From the NCBI GenBank assembly GCA_017164015.1, contig CP071065.1, positions 3,004,501 to 3,068,500 of the forward strand: a stretch of 64,000 bases of DNA, read 5' to 3'. Shown here piece by piece: positions 1 to 7,615 of the stretch. Source of the DNA: Nostoc sp. UHCC 0702. GTDB taxonomy: Bacteria; Cyanobacteriota; Cyanobacteriia; Cyanobacteriales; Nostocaceae. The notes beneath the pieces are model-generated. The model searched no databases. It was not told the origin of the DNA and saw only the letters and a list, made by a program, of their open reading frames with translations. The translations under genes were made by a program, and so were the position numbers. The stretch's first letter is position 1. Every line of letters starts with the position of its first letter.

Positions 1-1
1 T

Positions 2-367
2 GCCCAACAAGTACAAAAGCTACATCAGCTGACAATATATGGCAGGTGGTTGTTTGTTGGCTTTTTGTGGCTCACCATTGCGCCTGTCTGCTTGTGGAAT
101 TTACGTGGAGAAATTATTCTTTGGCAACAATACTTTACTTGGGTGGCAGTGCGCTACGGACTGTTTTACCATCCACTATCTACTCTGGGTTTAGCGTTTT
201 GTATCGGCATGGCAGTTGCTGTTTTAGTTTGGCAGAGTCGTAATATTTTAGTTGGGTTGCCACAGCAAGAAAAGCAACGTTTAGAAAAACAAGTTTTTCG
301 GATACGCCAGCAGGGGCCAACTCATCCTCTGTGGAAGTGGGTTTGTGATGAAATTAAGACAGGATAA
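2..367 (+). CDS. C-terminal part of a membrane protein of unknown function (5' end outside window)
   Basis: The frame is open from base 2 and stops at TAA 365-367, so only the last 121 codons are present; the internal TTG at 50 is probably not the start. Two hydrophobic stretches, about residues 16-32 and 58-76 of the visible part, look like membrane spans. They are followed by a Gln/Lys/Arg-rich tail that would lie in the cytoplasm. I do not recognise the family and assign no function. It reads toward the GNAT gene, with about 295 bases between. Confidence 0.6.
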   Translation, partial: AQQVQKLHQLTIYGRWLFVGFLWLTIAPVCLWNLRGEIILWQQYFTWVAVRYGLFYHPLSTLGLAFCIGMAVAVLVWQSRNILVGLPQQEKQRLEKQVFRIRQQGPTHPLWKWVCDEIKTG

Positions 368-662
368 TTGAATTTTTAAATTGTTGCATATAGATGTACG
401 TATTCTGCATTTTATTGCAAAATAAAACTTAACAATCATGAATAATGGGAAAAAGGGTAAAGGTAAAAGGGTTAGTACTGACATCAGCTAAAGCACATCC
501 AAATTCCATAATTACTCCTAAAGGTAGTTGACCGATGCCTAATGACTGTCATCAGTCATCAGTCAACACAATTAGATATGCAATCTTGATGTAGAACAGG
601 TTAGTTTCTTGTTCTCCTTCCCCTTCTTCAGTAAAGATACTGCCAAAATTGGGTGTCTCCAC
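368..662. other. Intergenic stretch with a short STRR
   Basis: No convincing gene is seen. Bases 547-568 hold a short run of the GTCATCA-type heptamer that recurs throughout the window. A TTG at 609 extends the downstream GNAT frame but looks less likely than the ATG at 663. Confidence 0.5.
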
Positions 663-1133
663 ATGAACTATTCTCAAATTCAATTTTGCGATCGCCAGTC
701 TCAAATAGACCTTTACCAACTCCAAGAATTATTAAACATTTCAGCTTTCTGGGCAAAAGGGCGTAGTGTAGAGGATTTAGGTATCGCTATTGCTAATAGT
801 GACCCAGTAATTTCTGTCTGGGATCAAGATAAACTGATTGGCTTTGCCAGAGCCACTTCTGACGGTATCTATCGTGCCACAATTTGGGATGTTGTGATTC
901 ACCCAGATTACCGTGGTACTGGGCTAGGAAGCAAATTAGTGGAAATCGTCTTGAGTCACCCGCGCATGAAGATGGTTGAGCGTGTGTATCTAATGACGAG
1001 TCATCAACAGGGATTTTACGAAAAGATTGGTTTTCAACCCAATACTAGTACCACTATGGTATTGTGCAACCAATCTAGATTGAATTCTCTTGCAACTGCG
1101 GAGATTCAGCTTCAACAGACGCTAGGGGGATAG
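663..1133 (+). CDS. GNAT-family N-acetyltransferase
   Basis: Predicted to transfer an acetyl group from acetyl-CoA to an amine; the substrate is unknown. The GNAT core is visible: a beta strand with I-G-F-A-R-A-T-S-D, then T-I-W-D-V-V-I-H-P and the acetyl-CoA loop Y-R-G-T-G-L-G-S-K-L (Q/R-x-x-G-x-G/A), and near the end F-Y-E-K-I-G-F. The ATG at 663 begins M-N-Y-S-Q-I-Q-F; an upstream in-frame TTG (609) would add 18 residues with no family character. The protein resembles the second GNAT gene at 14.7 kb, sharing the G-F-A-R-A-T-S-D and W-D-V-V-hydrophobic-H-P-D strings, so the two are paralogues of the cyanobacterial/plastid Ycf52-like type. Its 3' end overlaps the convergent histidine kinase gene by 59 bases. 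Confidence 0.85.
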   Translation: MNYSQIQFCDRQSQIDLYQLQELLNISAFWAKGRSVEDLGIAIANSDPVISVWDQDKLIGFARATSDGIYRATIWDVVIHPDYRGTGLGSKLVEIVLSHPRMKMVERVYLMTSHQQGFYEKIGFQPNTSTTMVLCNQSRLNSLATAEIQLQQTLGG

Positions 1134-2010
1134 ACACTTGCAGTCTAGTATAGTTTTGAGTCTGTTCATTAGTAGTTGGGACGATTTCTAGCTTTCCTCC
1201 CATAACTTCCAGCAGAGTTTGATTTAGTAATAGCTTCATTCCTGCTGAAAGAGCAGCTTTTTGGTTAACATTCTCAGTCAATATATTTTCAGATTTGATC
1301 AAGTCAATTGACTCATTATTTGGTAAAGCGTGATCTGGCACATCCAAGAAGATGTAAACAGTCTTATTTGTAGGTGAAAGGCTACTGGAAATCTGGATAC
1401 TGCCTTCCTCCATGTGAGCAATGGCAGTGTCTACTAAACTGACTAATACTTGTCGTAGCCAACGGTGATCTGCCAAAACATAAATTCCTGGATCGGGAGG
1501 TAAAACCCGCAAAGTAAAATTACGATTTGCCGCTACCATGTAAGTTAAATGATTAACTTCCTGCAAAATCTCACTTAAGGATTGGGGCTGAATATCTAAT
1601 TTATTTGTACCGTGTTCTGTTCTAGCGATACTGAGAATTTCATCAATCAGATGTAGCAGTTTCAGCGTCTTCTCGTGAGCTTGGGCAATAAATTCTCGCT
1701 CTTCTGCTGGATCATCACATAGATCCGACAAAATTAATTGATGCAATCCAATCAAACTATTGAGGGGCGATCGCAATTCATGGGTAGTCCGCGCTAAAAA
1801 ACCCGCTTTAAACTGACCCATTTCCTGTGCCATTTGGTACGCGAGTTCCGTTTGCTTAATCTGTTGTAGAAGTTGTGGCACATTGTGTTGCTCTGCTGGT
1901 GGGATTGAGGATGAGCTAGAAGCGGCATTTGATGACCGCGCCCATAATGAACGAAAACTCATCCCGATTACCAATCCGGCTGCTAGATATATCCAGTTGC
2001 TCCAATTCAT
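1075..2010 (-). CDS. Membrane-anchored histidine-kinase-like protein with a degraded ATP-binding domain
   Basis: 311 aa. A single N-terminal hydrophobic segment (about residues 5-20) anchors the protein, and a short linker leads to a HisKA dimerisation domain with an intact H-box, T-H-E-L-R-S-P-L-N (H77). The HATPase part is recognisable by position but its key residues are missing. The N-box region (about 185-199, L-R-Q-V-L-V-S-L-V-D-T-A-I) lacks the Asn, the G1 box reads L-D-V-P-D-H-A-L instead of D-x-G-x-G, and the G2 region lacks G-x-G-L. There is no receiver domain and no regulator nearby. ATP binding is doubtful; it may be a pseudokinase or a phosphorylated scaffold. It converges on and overlaps the GNAT gene. 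Confidence 0.75.
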   Translation of the reverse strand: MNWSNWIYLAAGLVIGMSFRSLWARSSNAASSSSSIPPAEQHNVPQLLQQIKQTELAYQMAQEMGQFKAGFLARTTHELRSPLNSLIGLHQLILSDLCDDPAEEREFIAQAHEKTLKLLHLIDEILSIARTEHGTNKLDIQPQSLSEILQEVNHLTYMVAANRNFTLRVLPPDPGIYVLADHRWLRQVLVSLVDTAIAHMEEGSIQISSSLSPTNKTVYIFLDVPDHALPNNESIDLIKSENILTENVNQKAALSAGMKLLLNQTLLEVMGGKLEIVPTTNEQTQNYTRLQVSIPLASVEAESPQLQENSI

Positions 2011-2039
2011 AATTTGGCAATTATTAACTTGTTAATTGA

Positions 2040-2097
2040 CCACAAAGGCGAGGCAGCGCGTTGGGCGGCGAGCCGCTCTTGTTGCGACTGCCGTCAC
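2040..2097. repeat. Interspersed repeat family A, copy 1
   Basis: The string CAAAGGCGAGGCAGCGCGTT and the neighbouring GCGACTGCC recur in inverted orientation at 42074-42128. The copies lie between unrelated genes. An open frame over this stretch (2014-2229) is not credible as a gene. Confidence 0.6.
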
Positions 2098-2200
2098 AAA
2101 ACAAAGTTCCGGATTTTTCAAGACATCCGTTTCCAGCTTTGGTTGAAAATTGGTCTGTTTCTTGCCTATAACCAAGAAAACAACATTATAGCTACGATTT

Positions 2201-2803
2201 TTATTTTCCCGCTGAAAAATCTAATTTGATAGTACCTTGACGCAAAATTTGCCAATTTATTCCTGTCCATTTAGCCACGGTGGACGGTACACCAACCCCT
2301 GACATCTCGCCTAGAGATTCTGTAGCTGCCAAAGTCAGAACTTCAGGAAACTGAGCTTCAATGTCTGTTATCGTTGACAATGGCGGCTGACCCGAAAAAT
2401 TAGCACTAGTAGTAGCAAGAGGGCCTGTTTGAGCCAAAATAGTTTGAGCGATCGCGCTATCAGGGACGCGGATGCCAATTGTTGTTGGATCGCTGGGGTT
2501 CATTGCTGCTGGGACGCGATCGCTAGCTGGTAACACCAATGTCAATCCCCCCGGCCAATATTTGCTGACTACTTCTTGCCACAATTTATACTCATTCTCT
2601 GAACCTTTGACATATGGCCATAAATCCTCTGCGCTAGCTGCCATTAAAATCAAAGGTTTATCCTGACTGCGCTGTTTAGCAGCAAAAATTAATCCTGCCT
2701 TTTCTGGTAAAGCTGCGAGTGCAGGAACGGTATCTGTAGGAAAGCTCACCAATAAACCAGCGCGTGCGCCTGCAATTAGGTCTGCTAAGGAAACTGTAGT
2801 CAT
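2201..2803 (-). CDS. tsaC: L-threonylcarbamoyladenylate synthase (TsaC/Sua5/YrdC family)
   Basis: Makes L-threonylcarbamoyl-AMP from threonine, bicarbonate and ATP, the first step of the t6A37 modification of ANN-decoding tRNAs. Visible marks are the S-F-P-T-D-T-V-P-A-L strand-loop (residues 20-29), the A-K-Q-R-S-Q-D-K-P-L segment matching the family K-x-R...K-P motif (about 44-53), and T-T-S-A-N-F-S-G-Q near residue 131. At 200 aa it is the short TsaC-like form without the Sua5 C-terminal domain. The partner enzyme TsaD is encoded at 17.5 kb, so both ends of the pathway lie in this window but not in one operon. Confidence 0.88.
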   Translation of the reverse strand: MTTVSLADLIAGARAGLLVSFPTDTVPALAALPEKAGLIFAAKQRSQDKPLILMAASAEDLWPYVKGSENEYKLWQEVVSKYWPGGLTLVLPASDRVPAAMNPSDPTTIGIRVPDSAIAQTILAQTGPLATTSANFSGQPPLSTITDIEAQFPEVLTLAATESLGEMSGVGVPSTVAKWTGINWQILRQGTIKLDFSAGK

Positions 2804-2840
2804 CTTTCTCAGAAAAATACTGAAAACCCCGTGCTTTATT

Positions 2841-3794
2841 CTATCTTTTATTACAAATATATTTATCCGTTTCGTTCACACTGGGATTATTCTCTAGATA
2901 ATCACGCACCCAATTACATCCATTTTTGAGTAACTTATCTAGTTCCATATCTTTTAAATTCCATAAAATTATAGTTGACTCAAAACCGGCAGAAACAGAT
3001 GCTAAAATATCATCTTTGATGAAATTCACATTCCTAATAGCACTTTTGTGACCACGAAGATTGTAGAGTAAACTGCCATCACTTATTTGCCAAAGCTTAA
3101 TTATTCCATCCTCACCAGCTGAAGCTAAAAGTTGAGCATTGGGACTGAAACTCACGCTTAACACATGTCCTTTATGGGCAGAGAGAGATTTTAGTAAAGT
3201 TCCGTCGGTTGTCTTCCAAAGTTTAACTGTACCATCCACACTAGCAGATGCTAATAACATACCATCTGGACTAAACTTTACGTCTTGAATAGCAGAATTA
3301 TGCTGATCCAGACTTTTAAATAATTGCCAGTCTTTAGTCTGAATCCAAAGGTTAATTTTCCCATCTTTGCTGCCAGAAGCTAAAATTTTGCCGTTGGGAC
3401 TAAAGCTAACACTAATAATTTTATCATTATGACCTTTGAGAATTCGCAGTAATTTTCCATCACTTGGTTTCCAAAGCTTGATAACTTGATCTACACCAAC
3501 TGAGGCTAAAACTTGACCATCTGGACTAAAATTTATATCAAAAATAACAGTATTATCTTTCCAGCTATTAAGCAATTTTCCATCGTTGATTCTCCAAAAT
3601 TTGATTATCCCATCAATACTGGCAGAAGATAAAAACTGATTATTCGGACTAAAGCTAATACCTTCAACAGCATTGTCGTGTGGTAAAGTTTGCAATAATT
3701 TGCCATCAAGGCTTCTCCAAAGTTTAACTGTGTGATCATTGCTGGCTGTAGCCAAAATTTTACCGTCATGGCTCACGATCATCTTTTTGATCAC
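2841..3794 (-). CDS. C-terminal WD40 half of a split AAA-WD40 gene
   Basis: 317 aa of about seven WD40 repeats, each with H-x-hydrophobic...F-S-P-(D/N)-G...L-A-S-x-S-x-D-G-x-(I/V)-K-L-W. Upstream of the GTG at 3794 the frame continues as WD40 sequence (E-D-K-K-V-I-L-W-S-F-H-E-H-L-L-K) to about 3860, inside the neighbouring frame that ends at 3818. The two frames together would code one protein of roughly 1,080 aa. The junction lacks about a dozen residues of a WD repeat and changes frame, so this half is probably not translated as part of the original protein. A C-terminal tail with N-W-V-R-D-Y-L follows the last blade, as is usual for cyanobacterial WD40 proteins. Confidence 0.7.
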   Translation of the reverse strand: MIKKMIVSHDGKILATASNDHTVKLWRSLDGKLLQTLPHDNAVEGISFSPNNQFLSSASIDGIIKFWRINDGKLLNSWKDNTVIFDINFSPDGQVLASVGVDQVIKLWKPSDGKLLRILKGHNDKIISVSFSPNGKILASGSKDGKINLWIQTKDWQLFKSLDQHNSAIQDVKFSPDGMLLASASVDGTVKLWKTTDGTLLKSLSAHKGHVLSVSFSPNAQLLASAGEDGIIKLWQISDGSLLYNLRGHKSAIRNVNFIKDDILASVSAGFESTIILWNLKDMELDKLLKNGCNWVRDYLENNPSVNETDKYICNKR

Positions 3795-3817
3795 ATCACT
3801 ATGATCTGTAATAATTT

Positions 3818-6070
3818 TCAGTAAATGTTCGTGGAAACTCCAGAGAATAACTTTCTTATCTTCACATGCAAAACAGCTTGATTATGAGCATTAATAGTTT
3901 TAAGGAGCGTTCCATCTTTGCTCCTCCAAATTTTCACCGTTCCATCCTGATGTCCTGAAATTAGTAATTGTTCATCTGAACTATTGCTTAGGGAATAATG
4001 CACATACAAAATTTTACTTTCAGAGTCTTTAATACTTCTAATTAATTTCCAGTTTTGATTTCTACTCCAGATATTGATTGTTTCATTAGTATCATCAATT
4101 GCAGCAATATCGTCACCATTTTGACTAAAACTAAGACTAGCATTCCAAACACTTTTACCCTCTGTTCTGAGAGTTTGCAGCAACCTGCCATCGTGCCAAT
4201 TCCAAAGTTTTACTGCTCCAGCTTCATCAACTGTAGTCAGTAATTTACCATCTGGGCTGAAACTGAGAGCTAGGATGGCATTTTTTTGGATAGCTAAAGT
4301 TTGGAATAATTTGCCGTCACTCCTCCAGATTTTAATACTTTTGTCTTCACTGACAGTAGCCAAAAAATTTCCATCTGGACTAAAAATTACGCCCCTGATT
4401 GCAGCTTTAAATCCTTCTAATCGGTTACGTTCTCTTGTGAAATTAACTGTATGTTGTAATATTTCTAAAACTTGAATTTGAGTAGCTTGATCAACACTGG
4501 ATGTACTTTTGATTTGCTTTCCGGCTTTTAACGCTTCTAATAAAGCATCAAATTTTTGATTTGAAACAAATAATGCAGTTGCAAATATACTTGAAGATTT
4601 AATTTTTTCTAATTGCGCTTGTTTAATTATTCTCGAAGTCCATAGTCCGGTAAATACTGCTAGGATGAGGGCGATCGCTAATATTCCTCCCCCAATCTGA
4701 ATTTGTCGTTTAGCTTTTTGGTTAGCTGCAAATAATACTTCGTTTGCTTGGATTAATATCTGGGTCGCTTCTGCTTCTGCTTGCAATCGTTTCTGAACAT
4801 CCCGCTTTTCTAATTCTTGGCTAGCATCTAAAAATTTTCGATCCAAATCGCTCAAACCTTTATCTGCTGCCCAAATTCGGGCATCCTGTAAAGTTTGACC
4901 ACGCAACAAACGCGACTCATCGTGAAAGTTGGAAGTCACCCAAGCATTTAAAGCTTGTGCATAGGGTCGAATATTTGTCAATACTTTGTCGAGCCATGCT
5001 TGATTAAATATTGCTGCATAGATGTGATTATAAATTCGCAATTTTCCCTGCTGCTTGATAATTAACCCCGTCAGACGTAATTGTGTTTGTTCGGGACTAT
5101 CATCTGCGAGTATTTCTCCCTGGTGTAAGATTTGCTGATATAGTCCCAACAATCGCCCAGTCTGATTTTCTGAACTTTGCGTTAGGCGATCGCGGATTGT
5201 TCGCAAATGTTCTGGTTCATCCTGCGCTTCCCAGTTTTCGATGATTTGCGTTTGTACCAATCTCTCCACACACTCCCTTTCCTGATGCGGGGGGAATGAA
5301 TGATTAGAAGTACAAATCAGTTGACAAAGCTTTTGAGTTAAAAATGGCTGTCCGCCAGTCCACTTTAACACCTCTTCTAGTATCGCTTTTGGTCTAGCAA
5401 CTATTCCCTCTAAACCTTGAACTAAAGCTTCTACTTCTGCTAATTGAAAGCCAGTTAATTCAATAGCACGACCGATATTGAAAGGTGTACGATTTTTATC
5501 AGCTATTAAATTAGAGGGAGTCGCCACCCCCAACAAACAAAAAGTAAGACGTTGATATTCTGGATTATCTGCTCTTTGGTTATAGCAAGCACGAATAAAT
5601 GCAAAAAAATCATCTTTAAAATTTATTTTTAAAATGCTGTCAACTTCATCAATAAAAATGATAATTTTCCCCGAAAATTCTGTTAACAGTACATCATCAA
5701 TTAATTCACTCAATCTTTGTTTTGGGGGTAAAAATTCACGTTGCCGCCACCACGTTCCAAAATTCACTTTTCTTGATAGACCAAAGCCCCGCAACAACTC
5801 GGAAACCAATCCTCCATACCATTCGGAAGGCGTGACATGGCTGCCAATTCTTGTCAAATCAACCGATGCACATTGTATACCTTGCTCTTTAAGCTGTTTC
5901 ATAATATGTACTCGCAAGCTAGACTTACCCATTTGCCGCGAATTTAAGACATAACACAACTCACCATTTTTCAACCCCTCGTAAAGTTGAAAATCAGCCT
6001 GACGTACCACATAAGTCGGGTGTTGATATTCAAGACTGCCCCCTAATTTATAGTAATTTAAAGAACTCAT
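3818..6070 (-). CDS. AAA-like ATPase (AAA_35 type) with transmembrane segment and first WD40 repeats, truncated by frameshift
   Basis: Starts M-S-S-L-N-Y-Y-K-L-G-G-S-L, the usual opening of this cyanobacterial family; an in-frame start at 6100 adds ten untypical residues, and GGAG lies just upstream of 6070. The NTPase core has a Walker A variant N-S-R-Q-M-G-K-S-S (about 43-51) and Walker B I-I-I-F-I-D-E-V-D (about 137-145). A helical region follows, then one membrane span (I-Q-I-G-G-G-I-L-A-I-A-L), then WD40 repeats. The frame ends at 3818 with 13 residues unlike WD40 (I-R-K-L-F-S-G...), just where a repeat should continue. Such STAND-like ATPases with propellers are thought to act as signalling or conflict sensors; here the sensor is cut off. 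Confidence 0.75.
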   Translation of the reverse strand: MSSLNYYKLGGSLEYQHPTYVVRQADFQLYEGLKNGELCYVLNSRQMGKSSLRVHIMKQLKEQGIQCASVDLTRIGSHVTPSEWYGGLVSELLRGFGLSRKVNFGTWWRQREFLPPKQRLSELIDDVLLTEFSGKIIIFIDEVDSILKINFKDDFFAFIRACYNQRADNPEYQRLTFCLLGVATPSNLIADKNRTPFNIGRAIELTGFQLAEVEALVQGLEGIVARPKAILEEVLKWTGGQPFLTQKLCQLICTSNHSFPPHQERECVERLVQTQIIENWEAQDEPEHLRTIRDRLTQSSENQTGRLLGLYQQILHQGEILADDSPEQTQLRLTGLIIKQQGKLRIYNHIYAAIFNQAWLDKVLTNIRPYAQALNAWVTSNFHDESRLLRGQTLQDARIWAADKGLSDLDRKFLDASQELEKRDVQKRLQAEAEATQILIQANEVLFAANQKAKRQIQIGGGILAIALILAVFTGLWTSRIIKQAQLEKIKSSSIFATALFVSNQKFDALLEALKAGKQIKSTSSVDQATQIQVLEILQHTVNFTRERNRLEGFKAAIRGVIFSPDGNFLATVSEDKSIKIWRSDGKLFQTLAIQKNAILALSFSPDGKLLTTVDEAGAVKLWNWHDGRLLQTLRTEGKSVWNASLSFSQNGDDIAAIDDTNETINIWSRNQNWKLIRSIKDSESKILYVHYSLSNSSDEQLLISGHQDGTVKIWRSKDGTLLKTINAHNQAVLHVKIRKLFSGVSTNIY

Positions 6071-6366
6071 AAACTCCGCGCCCCTCCGCGTGAACCTCAT
6101 CCTCCCCCTGCGTTTAAATTTAAAACAAATTCTCTATAAAAATATATATTTTCTGATTACCTGACTTTTTATGACATTTACTGATTTTTAGAGCAAGCCA
6201 CTCAGAAAAACTACTGATTTTATCTGTATCGACAAAAATCGCATATCAGCAAATAATCGTAGTTAACAAATGATGATGTAGATGAGTCACTAAAACAAAT
6301 AGTTAATAGGAGGGATCATAGACTTCTAACCCTTATTGAATCCTGCAAAATATTGGAGATATCCTC

Positions 6367-6861
6367 ATGTCTTGGATAAAATTACTAACTTCACCAATCC
6401 TGATTGCTACTTTAACTTGTAGTGTATTAGCTAGCTTGACAAGCACAGCTAATGCTAAACCAGAATCTCGACCAGTAGTACCTAATACTCAAATTGGGGG
6501 AAATCAACAAATCACTGGAAATATCCTGCAAGGAAATCCCACCATTGGGAATATTTTTTGCGAGCGAATTACTGTCACTTTGATAGAGTTTATCCCCAAT
6601 GCACCTCAAGCGGGTCAATTCAATATTCCTACACAGCGACCTGTAGGACAACCAGTTATAGCTACAGGTCTTCATCTCGGTGAAGGTTGTAGTTATAATT
6701 TAGGATTTCGTTATTTGCCTAAAATTAGACCTTATGGAGCAAGCACTTTTAAAATCCGTGCTGATTCTATTGATGGAATAGTTGGTGAGCAATCAGTAAG
6801 CTATCCATTTCCTAATAATATCGATATCCCACTATTTCCGCCACCGCCGCCGCCTCGATAA
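6367..6861 (+). CDS. Small secreted protein of unknown function
   Basis: 164 aa with a clear signal peptide (basic start, hydrophobic core to about residue 24, cleavage likely after A-N-A at 28-30). The mature part is rich in Gly, Asn, Pro and Ile, has two Cys (in I-F-C-E-R and E-G-C-S-Y) that could form a disulfide, and ends in a run of Pro and Arg. GGAG lies upstream (TTGGAGATATCCTC before ATG). No family is recognised. It opens a run of four secreted-protein genes on the same strand with similar upstream sequences, so it probably belongs with them functionally. The gap to the broken AAA-WD40 gene (6071-6366) shows nothing else. Confidence 0.7.
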   Translation: MSWIKLLTSPILIATLTCSVLASLTSTANAKPESRPVVPNTQIGGNQQITGNILQGNPTIGNIFCERITVTLIEFIPNAPQAGQFNIPTQRPVGQPVIATGLHLGEGCSYNLGFRYLPKIRPYGASTFKIRADSIDGIVGEQSVSYPFPNNIDIPLFPPPPPPR

Positions 6862-6930
6862 TTAGAAAACACGATACAAAAATCATCAGACCTCATTCAC
6901 GTTATCAATAAATATCCTTGGAGTTATCTC

Positions 6931-7014
6931 ATGTCCAAAATTAAGTTACGCCAGCGCCACACCCAAGAGAAATTTTCATTTTCAGTAGGAGTGTTCCACA
7001 ACTCAAATAAATAG
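6931..7014 (+). CDS. Possible 27-residue ORF or remnant N-terminus
   Basis: An ATG preceded by TTGGAGTTATCTC opens a 27-codon frame ending in TAG just before the next gene. Its start, M-S-K-I-K-L-R-Q-R, resembles the start of the CBM-like protein at 9038 (M-S-L-M-R-L-R-Q-S). It could be the stump of a lost fifth member of the secreted cassette, a tiny peptide, or chance. Confidence 0.25.
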   Translation: MSKIKLRQRHTQEKFSFSVGVFHNSNK

Positions 7015-7029
7015 AAAATAGGAGCAACT

Positions 7030-7572
7030 ATGAAATTTAACTGGATGAGAAAATTCTTGCATCTTTCAACTTTAGGTTTGTCAGTCTGTGGGATATTGCT
7101 GACATCATCTTCGTCAGTTCATTCCCAAAGCACAAGTGAAGTTGTTTCTTTTAGGTCGTATAATTTTAGCGATCGCTATATTCGCCACAAGAATTTCTTG
7201 GGCTACTTAGAGCCAATCAGTGACGACCTAGGAAGAAAAGACGCAACCTACAAACTTGTTCCGGGATTGGCGAATAGCAAATGTACTTCATTTGAGTCTG
7301 TAAACTTTCCAGGTCAGTTCTTGAGACACGAAAATTTCCGGCTGAAGTTGGCAAGGAGAATCAATCAACAGCTTTTTAGAGAAGATGCTACATTTTGCAT
7401 TAAAAATCGGCTCTTTGGTGACGATGCTTCTAGTTGGTCATTTGAATCCCTCAACTTTCCTGGACACTACATACGACACAAGAATTTTGAGTTGTGGGTA
7501 CAACCAGCAGATGGCAGCGATCTATTCAGAAAGGATGCGACATTTAGTATTACTAATCCTCTCTATCGGTAA
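7030..7572 (+). CDS. Secreted AbfB-type beta-trefoil (arabinose-binding-like) protein
   Basis: 180 aa with a signal peptide (cleavage likely near V-H-S-Q, residue 33). The mature protein has three internal repeats of the AbfB/CBM42 trefoil pattern: S-F-R-S-Y-N-F...R-Y-I-R-H-K-N-F...K-D-A-T-Y; S-F-E-S-V-N-F...F-L-R-H-E-N-F...E-D-A-T-F; and S-F-E-S-L-N-F...Y-I-R-H-K-N-F...K-D-A-T-F. In fungal enzymes this domain binds arabinofuranosyl side chains and sits beside a catalytic domain; here there is none, so the protein is probably a stand-alone binding protein. An AATAGGAG ribosome site lies eight bases before the ATG. It is followed after 43 bases by the tectonin gene, suggesting one transcript. 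Confidence 0.8.
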   Translation: MKFNWMRKFLHLSTLGLSVCGILLTSSSSVHSQSTSEVVSFRSYNFSDRYIRHKNFLGYLEPISDDLGRKDATYKLVPGLANSKCTSFESVNFPGQFLRHENFRLKLARRINQQLFREDATFCIKNRLFGDDASSWSFESLNFPGHYIRHKNFELWVQPADGSDLFRKDATFSITNPLYR

Positions 7573-7615
7573 GTTTTTCATTGGATTTATCAACATTTTC
7601 CCCTAAAAAAACATT

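Noticed and set aside
2014..2229. 71-codon frame between kinase and tsaC
   Set aside because: It lies over an interspersed repeat and the tsaC end, and has no ribosome site or family features.
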